A program made the position numbers and the translations under genes. 64,000 bases of DNA from Siniperca chuatsi (taxonomy: Eukaryota > Chordata > Actinopteri > Centrarchiformes > Sinipercidae), in assembly GCF_020085105.1 (NCBI RefSeq), contig NC_058051.1, positions 23,501,455 through 23,565,454 on the forward strand, written 5' to 3'. Of this stretch, positions 56,801 to 64,000 are shown one piece after another. Each line of letters starts with the position of its first letter. Position 1 is the first letter of the stretch. A model generated the notes under the pieces. The model did no database searches, was not told the origin of the DNA, and saw only the letters and a program-made list of their open reading frames with translations.

Positions 56801-59800
56801 CATGATGTCAGCCTAAACTGAATTGGGTTGAGTTTTCATAGGAGAGAAAATGCAATGCAGAGGGGGGGGGGTGGAATCAGGTTGATGCAGTATTTTTAGC
56901 ACTTGCCACAATGTTTTGATGAGAACCTGGTCCTCTTTGGTAAAATACAATGTGTGTTACAGCTGTGAGCAACAGGAAGAAGTATAAACAGGAACACATT
57001 TTCATTATTGGATGACACTCATCATTTCGCAGATGTTTACAGTGGTGGAAAGTAACTAAGTACATTTACTTAAGTACTGTAAATTTGAGGTATTGAGTAT
57101 TTCCATCCTATACTACTACATTTCAGAGGGAAATATCGTACCTTTTACTCCACTACATTTATTTGACAGCTATAGTAACTAATTACTTTTCACATTAACA
57201 TTTTACATTAAAGAAAAATTTGATTATAAAAGCTTATAAAATATAACACATTATTAAAGATTACATTAGCGGTTCCCAACCTTTTTGGCTTGAGACCTTT
57301 TACAAAAAAACAGTCCACCAAAGAAATAGTTCCCCTCTAAACGTCTCACATGGTTTAATTTAAACAGTTAGAGGCCCAAAGAGGTAAAATTATCCAACAT
57401 TTCATAAAAAGCAATGATAAGAGAATAGTCCAAAAAATGAATATAAATTTGTGTGCCTGAATTCAGGTTTTTCTTCTTCTTGTACCCCATTAATTATCTC
57501 ACGACCACCCAGATTTATCTTGTGACCCTTTGGTGGGACTTGACCCCTGGGTTGGGAACCACTGGACTAAACTAACGGTATATAGAGTAGTAAAAAATGA
57601 CCTCAACTAGCTAAGAGTGTAAAATACTACAATTAACAATTTAATAATGTACAATCTAAATCAATAACAGGAGCAGTTTATTTTGACATTTTAAGTACAT
57701 TTTGATGATAATATGTACTTTTCCTTAAGTAGGATTTAAACACTGTACAAGACTTTTACTTGTAATGGATTATTTTTTACATTGTGGTATTAGTTCTTTT
57801 ACTTAAGTAAAGGATCTGTGTACTTCACCACTGGATGTGAGGCATTTTGAGTCAGTGCACTTGAAAAAGAAAAGAAGAAGATGCTCTTGGTGTCCAGACA
57901 GGCTCAGATGTACTCTAAAGAGTTAATAGTAGAGTGGCTGAAGTGAGAAAAGGTGAGTGAATGTGGAAGAAACGTCTTTTATGGTTGTGTGTGCCGTGTC
58001 AGTTCTAGTAGAGCGGTTGAAGAGAGTGCGTGTGTGTGTGTAGCTCAGATTTTCCTACTGCAAAATCCGGTCAGCTCTGAAGGAGTGATGCTGTGACAGA
58101 ACGAGGGGAAGAAGTGAAAGTGGTGAGCGCGAGGGTGATGATGATGATGATTTCATTGACTCTTGGAAACTGCTGTTAACATTATCATTTATACACTGTA
58201 TACACCTCCCTCTTGCTGGTCCTGGCAAACCATAACACTGAAGGCAGTTGTGTTTACAGAGAGCCCGTGGTTCAAGCATGCACCCGTTTGGAGGCTGTTT
58301 CCAGCAGTCTGACACCCTGTTGTTTTTCTCCCCCCAGTTGATTGCCTCCTCCTGCATCTGCTCTGCCTCACATAGTTTGCTGAGCTACATGTGCCACTTC
58401 TGACTCCCTCTGTTTTTCCTAACAAGGGAATCACAATGCTGCAGCTGCTATCAGAAGTAGAATTTCAACTACATGATTTAGTTTCTGGCTTTGGCTTGAT
58501 TTGGACAAAATGTTTCTTGATGCAGACATACATGTAAGAGCATGCATTACTGTAAGTATTCCATCTTTTACTAAGATTCAAACCCCACCGGGCTCACCCA
58601 AGATTTCACTGGAATTAAGTTTTTAAAAAACTCATTTCACCAATTTGCTAATCCTTTAGTGTGAAATAGGTTTCAGTACAGGAATTTATAATCTTGAAAG
58701 AGTTTGGTGAAGGGCTGTGTAACAATTCATATCCCCAAAAGCAGACTTAATGATAATTTATTCAGAAAACCAGGGGGGCCAATCATCCTGGTTGATTAAT
58801 GATCAAGGAATCTCCTCAGCACTGCATGAAGAGATCTGAGTGAGTGAGAGCTCTTCTTGGCTCCATCCTTGGCCCTTTTTCATCTGAGGTCATGGAGGTC
58901 TGTTTTTTCCTGGATGGCTCTGCTTAAGCACATGACCACATAAGGACAGGCAGCGCTGGCTCAGTTATGTAAACACATGCTGAGGAATAGCTCCTTTGAC
59001 GCTGCATGAAATATCCCCCAACTCCCCAAATGTGAGCGCAGGAATAACTTTGTGCTGTGTTCCTTTTGACATAAAATGTCCTCCTATAAAGCGTATGCTT
59101 TTAATGCAGTCTTACATCTGCTTCTTGTCTCAAACAGCTTGGGACACCACACAAGACGTTTAGTGCAAAGCGTTTCTAAACAGACGTGTTTAAAGCCCTC
59201 TTTCCCTGGTAAGAGTGTAACTCCAAATCTTTGAATTTAGGAGTAAAGTTTACAAGACTGCCTCATATTACTGCATCCTCTCTCTCTCCTTCTCTGTCTC
59301 TCTTTTCCAGTCTCTGACTGATAGTAAACACTTCCAGTTATCATCCTCTCATGTGGCATGTTTATCAGCTGATGGCAGTGAGTTATCTATTTGTTCAGTT
59401 TTGTTCGGTGCAGAAACAGGTCTGGCTAGAAACAAATTTTGATATTGGATACCTGTAAACACAGCATATACAGTGTACATGTACATTAGCACAGGGAGGC
59501 AGTAGACACATAAACCACACCTACCAGTTCTGTGCTTATTGTAATATAATTATAGGCACGTGATTTCTGAAAACACAGACCTGAGTGAAATCCAGCCAGA
59601 GAAAAAATACATATACAATGTACAACAACGAATGTATCACAATACCCAGGCTCCTTGGTGAAATGGAAAACAAACTCAGTATGTGTTCACAACAGGCAAC
59701 TTGGCAGCCATGTACACTGGACATAGCAAAAACCTGCCAGGACAGTCTGCTATCAGTCTGTTGTCTGAGGTCAGACGTCAACCCGTCACACAGAAGATAC

Positions 59801-62607
59801 TTAGCTTCTGATGTCATGATGTCATCTTTACACTGCAGGCATTTGCGTGGCAGCTGCCTGTTCTAAAAGATTAACCAAGCTCACCGGGGAGGTTTGACCT
59901 GTGCAAACCCTGTCAGTGCAGTGTTGGGGTGAATTATATCTAATTTCTGCATGCATTTCTTCCCTCTGGGACTACAGGCCTCTGAACACGCTGTGATAAT
60001 TCACTTGGAAGTTTTGTTTTTGTTCTCTGTTGTCTCAAAATGGAAAATATTCCACTGCCAAGCCTCTGTTTGGTCTTATCAAACAAATAAATCTGGATCT
60101 AACCACGACAGAACATTTTTTACGCTGTGTTGTTCCCATGCTTTGGTGCTGAGTGATCAAACTAACATGGTCTATTCTTTGTTTTTCAGCATGACAGATT
60201 GGCAAGGTAAGGATTTTGCATTGTTTTTTAATCTCCTGTAATATAGAACTGTATTTCCTGGAAAATAATCAAAAATAAACCCCCTAAATAAAGTAGCACT
60301 GTGTACTGAATGTGTTACTTTTAGATATGACTCCAGTGGGGAGAGTGCAACTGACAAGCCATTGGGCCGCACCAGCTCTTACACACGGAGGGAGACGAGG
60401 CTGGCCGCTCTGAATAGACAGGAGGAAGACTCCACTACCAAAGACTATAAGAAGGTAGTAACTCAGTGTAAATAAGCACATTCACTCTTGAATGATTCAT
60501 GTGGTGCAGAAAGCTGAGGTCCTGACTGTCGGATCACCATGCAGATTTATCTATTTTTATAACAAGTATTCACACATATAACATCTACTTTTGACTAAGA
60601 AAGTATCTAACCAATATGTAATATGAGGTTATATGAGGCTGCTGGGCCACTATACAATGTGATAGACCATTATACTAGTACAGTATGTTTTTAAATGTTG
60701 ACATTATAGAATAGTTCTTTTTTAAAACTAATCTGATATAGAGAAACACTATGTCACATAGCCATGTATATACTGTATGGTAACATATGAAAATGATGAA
60801 GTGTCTTAACATTATAAATTCATTTTGTTGACAGTACATTTTAATATGTCAAGTCATATCAATGTTGATTAGTCATATTAAGTTATTGTAGACATTTTGA
60901 CTAGACATTTTGTTTATATAAATGGATGGTTATAAAAAATAACTAGAAAGGGAGAATATCAGCAGGTTTCAGATAATGCTCTAGATTTTGATATTGCATA
61001 GATTTCTTCATTATTGTATTTATTATTAAATAGCTAAATAATTGTAAAATCACAAACCAATTGTGTAAAATATATAAATTAACCAATATCCAATTTAGCT
61101 TTACAAGGCTGCATATGCTACCTAGCTGGCTAACTAGCCGAGTTGTGAGCTTGGTGAGATAGTGTTAACTGCTAACACTGGGTCTTCGTTTTGATGCTGA
61201 GTCATCCAAGTACTGTAAGTACTCGTAACCCAGCCTAGCAAGTTAGCTGGCTGTATAATATAACCAAGTATAAATCTCGGGGGTTGGCCTTGGTACAGTA
61301 GAAATCAAAACCATTCTCACAGTGTTTTTCAAATGTCAGTTCCCCGGGTTAGGAGTGACTTGGGAAAAAAAACCCAAAACTTGTTTAGCTAGCGTTACTG
61401 CTCTAAGCTAGCAGCAGCTGTTGAGCTTGCTTGCTTAAGAGAGGTAACGGGCATTTAAAAAGTGTCATTGGGAAAAATATCATTATATTAAATAAAAACA
61501 CACTTATGGAAAAGCGCATTTTAAAATAAAATTCTATAATGAAATAAAAATGATTTCTAACAAAACTCTGTTATTATGGAAAAGGGAGGGAAGCACAATG
61601 TAAATTCCCCCTAGAATTTTAAAATAATAATAATGTAATGGTAGTGGTAATATTAATAAAGTATTAATAAAGTAATAATGATGGGAATGGTAGTGATAGG
61701 AATAATAATGATAAGACTAACAATTGTAGTAGCAGTTGTCGAGCAGGAACACGGGGGCAGCAGGTGGCCCACAATCACCGATCCAGACTCTGCAGCTCCG
61801 GAGGCAGAAATACCTGCTAAAAGCGACAGAAGGAGAGAGGAGAGAGACAAGAAAGCACAAAACTACGGGAGAGAGAAGATGTCGAGTTCTTACTATTTAT
61901 TACCTATTGGCCTTTTTGTTTATTTACTGAACACTTTGTTGATCCACATGTTTACTTGCTAACGTTTTTATTTCCTTGTTAAATTGGCTAATGTGTTATT
62001 TAATTTTTTTCACCTTAAAAAATCAATAAAAAGGATTTGATGCATTAAAAGATCAGAATCTCTGGAATAAAGCTATTCCTTAATGTTCATGTTGTTCATT
62101 TTCAGATGTATACAGAAGCTTTGCATGAGAATGAGAGGCTCAAGTCCAGGTTGCAGGACAGCAAACAAGAACTGGTTAAGATACGTTCCCAGCTGGAGAA
62201 AGTCAATCAGGTACAGAAAACTCAAAGATGAAAACTGTCATTTCAGTCGTCTTCAATACTTCACAATAACAGCACCATTCTAACTTCTAGAGGCACGACA
62301 GAATGTCAGAGAGATCTACAGTACTTGATTCAGAGAAAAGGGTAAGTGTCTTGGCAACCTTTTGGCATTTTGGTATTTTATTTGATCATGCTCTTCTGCA
62401 CTATCAAGATGGATGAACGTCCATATCTTTTCTTAGTTTTTTTCCCTCTAATTTCCCTGTCTACTTAAAATTATAGTCTAATGTCTTTTGCACTCTTTGG
62501 GTTTCCAAGGGACCATAGAAGTATATTTATTTCAGATGTTTCTTCTTTCTTTACAGGAAAAACAGGCTCTTGAGAAAAGAGTGTCTAACATGGAGGATGA
62601 GTTAAAG
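48096..62607 (+). CDS. ppp1r12b 3' half: long-form exons (partial, runs off the window)
   Basis: Regulatory (myosin-targeting) subunit of myosin light-chain phosphatase. Exons 48096-48115, 50185-50275, 50364-50564, 50686-50800, 51585-51715, 60190-60206, 60325-60454, 62106-62210, 62291-62341 and 62557-62607 give 304 codons with all phases matching. YLTPVRDEEAESQRKARSRH and ARQTRRSTQ-GVTLTDLKEA are hallmark MYPT1/2 sequences; HDRLARYDSSGES, then RREARETRLAAL-type text and DYKKMYTEALHENERLK fit PPP1R12B better than PPP1R12A. The C-terminal leucine-zipper exons lie beyond 64000. N-terminal ankyrin and PP1-binding exons are not in this window. The first exon's ATG could be a true start or an internal micro-exon (acceptor CCTTCCACAG just before it). 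Exons 4 and 5 are poorly conserved and less sure. Confidence 0.85.
50185..50564 (+). CDS. ppp1r12b conserved YLTPV / RRSTQ exons
   Basis: Exon 50185-50275 encodes LYLTPVRDEEAESQRKARSR and HARQTRRSTQ. This includes the region known as the inhibitory ROCK/ZIPK phosphorylation site in MYPT proteins (RRSTQGVTL, threonine after RRS), completed by exon 50364-50564 (GVTLTDLKEAQKTNSL...). The phosphorylatable threonine is present. Strongest anchor for the family assignment. Confidence 0.93.
50686..51715 (+). CDS. ppp1r12b variable-region exons
   Basis: Exon 50686-50800 (QGNIEHRLETLAESPIPNLS...; donor GTCAGA) and exon 51585-51715 (GERWWRDENQNPVEDAAQLV... ending in GSDYNFAE; donor GTATGT). Phases fit with neighbours and with the 60190 exon. 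In MYPT2 this region is poorly conserved, so support comes from splice signals and phase only. Confidence 0.55.
50822..50855. repeat. (GT)n microsatellite
   Basis: A pure dinucleotide array of about 16 units starting 21 bases after an exon donor. Confidence 0.95.
51716..53760. other. ppp1r12b intron, no exon recognised
   Basis: A candidate acceptor near 52878 (GATTTTCAG) leads straight into a stop and was rejected. 52200-52430 is C-rich on this strand. No other structure seen. Confidence 0.5.
53761..54336. repeat. Foldback MITE (AAAGGAACAGT ends, GCTTAGC core), fuller copy
   Basis: TTAAAGGAACAGTTCGACAT on the left is matched by the inverted CCCCAAAACTACTCCTTTA on the right, with CGCTTTCTTGCCGAGAGCTA versus AGCAAGAAAGCGAATAAGTG and CCGGTTAGCTTAGC versus CCAGCAACTGGCTGTAGCTT also inverted. 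Long palindrome of 576 bases, related to the partial copy at 11104. Confidence 0.75.
54660..54940. repeat. C-rich and GA-rich strand-asymmetric tract
   Basis: CAACCCCCCACCCCCCACCC at about 54681 and the long purine run GGAGGGAGGGAGATGGAGAG near 54910 flank a less skewed middle. Such tracts can form G-quadruplex or triplex DNA. They lie 0.5-0.8 kb upstream of the M20-type start exon. Confidence 0.6.
55262..55280. repeat. (AC)n / (AT)n simple repeat at the M20-type promoter
   Basis: ACACACACACACACACATAT followed by ATATACACAC. A short mixed dinucleotide repeat within the probable promoter or 5' UTR of the short isoform. Confidence 0.85.
55329..55355 (+). promoter_or_regulatory. Upstream ORF before the M20-type start
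   Basis: ATG at 55329 opens a nine-codon frame ending TGA at 55353-55355, about 95 bases before the main ATG. If the transcript begins upstream of it, it could lower translation of the short form. The transcription start is not known. Confidence 0.4.
55451..55552 (+). CDS. ppp1r12b alternative first exon (small M20 subunit)
   Basis: ATG at 55451 encodes MSSYYPRTKDLTRTRKSLTD then SPPSSPSPTDKNYR, ending at donor GTAAGA in phase 0. The alternative first exon of the mammalian heart-specific M20 small subunit of PPP1R12B, as I recall it, begins MSS with a basic R/K-T/S-R run and the SPPSSPSP motif, so this is a strong match. Joined to 60190-60206, 60325-60454 and later exons it gives 152 residues before the window ends; M20 is around 210 in mammals. 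The upstream half has its own promoter-like region. Confidence 0.85.
55863..56177. repeat. GCTGCAAC-type hAT-like MITE, copy E (most complete)
   Basis: Begins AGAGCTGAAACAATTAATCA, continues AGTCAATCGACAGAAAATGA and ends GTTAGTTGCAGCCCT, so the ends form inverted repeats of the type AGRGCTGMAAC. It is the longest copy of the family in this window and lies between the M20-type first exon and the shared exons. Confidence 0.7.
57040..57833. mobile_element. hAT-like MITE with CAGTGGTGGAAAGTA ends
   Basis: The left end CAGTGGTGGAAAGTAACTAA and inner TACTTAAGTA are inverted in TACTTAAGTAAAGGATCTGT and GTACTTCACCACTG at the right. The 794-base size is due to an insertion of a second element at 57268-57563. 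A perfect target duplication was not found (GATGTTTA versus GATGTGAG at the flanks). Confidence 0.8.
57268..57563. mobile_element. Nested MITE with AGYGGTTCCCAACC ends
   Basis: AGCGGTTCCCAACC at 57268-57281 matches inverted GGTTGGGAACCACT at 57550-57563 at 13 of 14 bases. The inside holds GAGACCTTTTACAAAAAAACA and TTGTGACCCTTTGGTGGGAC, the typical pairing of this abundant fish hAT family. It sits inside the element spanning 57040-57833, so it is the younger insertion. Confidence 0.85.
57834..60189. other. ppp1r12b intron, no exon recognised
   Basis: Includes a CA-rich and GT-rich patch near 58025. One exon-like piece at 59311-59370 (SLTDSKHFQL) was rejected for phase mismatch. No other coding or RNA feature is recognised. 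Confidence 0.5.
60190..60454 (+). CDS. ppp1r12b shared exons HDRLAR / RRETRLAAL
   Basis: A 17-nt micro-exon (60190-60206, HDRLA plus two bases) and exon 60325-60454 (YDSSGESATDKPLGRTSSYT, RRETRLAALNRQEEDS, DYKK). They correspond to HERLSR and ARREAREARLATL in mammalian PPP1R12B. Both the long and the M20-type transcripts can splice into them in phase 0. Confidence 0.92.
60455..61619. other. ppp1r12b intron, no exon recognised
   Basis: AT-rich. Several GCTAGC/GCTAACTAGC-type short palindromes cluster at 61115-61440 without forming a clear element. Nothing coding recognised. Confidence 0.45.
61620..61890. repeat. Probable interspersed repeat in ppp1r12b intron
   Basis: An (AATAATG)-rich lead runs into GTTGTCGAGCAGGAACACGG, GGGCAGCAGGTGGCCCACAA, AAGCGACAGAAGGAGAGAGG and AAACTACGGGAGAGAGAAGA. 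GC-rich relative to flanks and laid out like a dispersed fish repeat. Its ends and class are not determined. Confidence 0.4.
62106..62607 (+). CDS. ppp1r12b coiled-coil exons
   Basis: Three phase-0 exons: 62106-62210 (MYTEALHENERLKSRLQDSK...), 62291-62341 (RHDRMSERSTVLDSEKR) and 62557-62607 (EKQALEKRVSNMEDELK, donor GTTAGT). They make the C-terminal coiled coil that in MYPT2/M20 mediates dimerisation and partner binding. Human counterparts read DYKKLYESALTENQKL and KRERRALERKMSEMEEEMK, an obvious match. The final leucine-zipper exons lie to the right of the window. Confidence 0.92.
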
Positions 62608-64000
62608 GTTAGTGCATGCAAAAAATAAATTGTGCATACTCACCCTGTGTTTAAATGTCATATTTTGTCTCTGATAAAGTTGTGCTTTATTTATCTCAGT
62701 GATGTTTCATTCCCAGCACTATAATAACACTAACAGTACTTGAAGGTACACACCTCCAGCCAAGCCCCTCTCATCCATGCTAAATCAAGCACGCCTAAAG
62801 TGTTTTTACAGAGCAAAACACACACATATAGCACACTGCAGGGTTGTGGTTAGCCAGGTGGGTTTGGAGTCAAGGAGAGGGAAGGTTAATGCTTCAGGCT
62901 CATTACCCACAGTGTTCTGCTGGGCCACTTCCTGCCAGGCTAAGGAGGAGCCTGTGCTGCTGCTCTCCTGCTCCACTTATCCCACTGTTGGGGTGAACAT
63001 TGTGACCTAGTTCCAGCTGAATACCAAACCCCGTCCAAGAGCAAAAGACCTGCTTTTGTGAGACATTCCTGCACTGCACTGTGTGTATTCTGCTTCACAA
63101 AGAAACACAGGGCAGAGCAGCAGAGAGATTTCAGGCCTGAGTAGACGTGATCTGGTTTGTTCAAGCAGTCGCAAATTACACAGTAAGATTATAATTTGAT
63201 TGTTATGGCAAATTAAAGGGACATTGTCATATTCCTCAAGAGAAATAAAATCATGACTCTGGTATGAGAAAATATAATATGCAGACAGTGACAAGGACAT
63301 TATAAATAGCACACATACAGCAGTGTGGTATGCCAGCAGCCGGTTTGACCCCCGTGTTGTCGTGGTTCCCTCAGCAGGATGCCCCACTGCGGTTCCGCTG
63401 TGGGTACCAGCCCTGAGAGCAGGCTGTCTCAGGGTGAGGGGGGATGGTGAGTGGTCGCTATGATGCAAAGGAGTGATTGACACCTGCCTGTCACCTCACA
63501 CGATTCTGTTCTGTCAGAGACTGGGGCATGTTTACACGTGTGGACACACATGTACATCACATGATAAGCTCTAAGTAGTTTAGACTGTAAATGTTACAGG
63601 GGCACAGGTGCACAATCTTTTTATTTCCTATAGATGCAAAGCACGCCAGAGAACTGGCTTGTCACTCACTCACAAAGTCACTTGTTCACGTTTAGCAAGT
63701 TACAGATCCTCTACTAGGGAGCTGTTCAGTCATTGTCAAATTGGTGCTAACCTGTGCCACCTATTGGAAAGGAAAGATAACAGCAACACTTAAGATGTCC
63801 AGATGTAGAAATGTCAGTGTTGTCTTCTACAGGCAAGTAAATAACAGCTGCTGTAAATTTAACACTTACACCACTGTGAGTGTTACAACTGCTGCTGCTG
63901 CTGTCTTGTGTGTATAGCTATTAAAAAAAGTTGTGACACTTGTCACAGTTGTCAAAATTGCAAAAGCTATTACACTCCTTGCCTGTAGATGGCACACATA
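62608..64000. other. ppp1r12b intron to window end
   Basis: No further exon was recognised. A short GC-rich section at 63340-63430 and (CTG)n near 63890 are seen. The next ppp1r12b exon is expected beyond 64000. Confidence 0.5.

Noticed and set aside
59311..59370. Exon-like piece (SLTDSKHFQL...) with acceptor CTTTTCCAG and donor GTGAGT in the ppp1r12b intron
   Set aside because: It starts in phase 0 but ends in phase 1, while the next exon needs phase 0. The sequence has no counterpart I know in MYPT2, so I did not include it.

Overview
The window is nuclear genomic DNA from a ray-finned (teleost, probably percomorph) fish. Genes are split into many short exons with GT..AG introns. The spaces between them are AT-rich and full of short terminal-inverted-repeat elements (MITEs), decayed LINEs and CA/CT/ATA microsatellites. 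The recognisable proteins are vertebrate muscle and contractile-regulation genes. No bacterial-type operons, CRISPR arrays, rRNA or tRNA were seen.

Layout, all recognised genes on the + strand: (1) 1-16.7 kb has no recognisable gene. It holds MITEs, a 5'-truncated L2-like LINE (12.25-12.98 kb), an older L1/Tx1-like relic (13.0-13.7 kb) and a GC-rich orphan reading frame (about 1.24-1.46 kb). (2) 16.7-39.6 kb is igfn1 (immunoglobulin-like and fibronectin type III domain containing 1). I assembled 26 coding exons with phases that match throughout, giving about 1548 residues: Ig, a conserved helical segment, Ig, a long low-complexity linker, Ig, Ig, FN3, FN3, FN3, Ig, FN3, Ig. A two-exon block in the linker is tandemly duplicated. 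(3) 40.3-46.1 kb is a gene for a single-pass (type II-like) membrane coiled-coil protein, resembling IKBIP in design. Its last exon encodes a Glu-rich tail containing a 27-bp/9-residue repeat. (4) 48.1 kb to the window end is the 3' half of a myosin phosphatase targeting subunit gene, best matched to ppp1r12b. It has two candidate starts: one at 48,096 joining the conserved YLTPVRDEEAES exon, and one at 55,451 that matches the alternative first exon of the small M20 subunit. Both feed the same downstream coiled-coil exons. The last exons lie beyond 64,000.

igfn1 is a sarcomere/Z-disc-associated scaffold and ppp1r12b tunes myosin dephosphorylation, so the locus is a muscle gene neighbourhood, consistent with human 1q32.1. 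The main points of interest are: the missing ankyrin/PP1-binding exons of ppp1r12b upstream of 48 kb; the fresh symmetric-phase exon duplication in igfn1; the acidic minisatellite exon with a stop codon that can be formed across a splice junction; and a dense, nested set of MITEs, one with a perfect 8-bp target duplication. All calls were made by eye from sequence; exon borders rest on splice consensus, phase and family resemblance.
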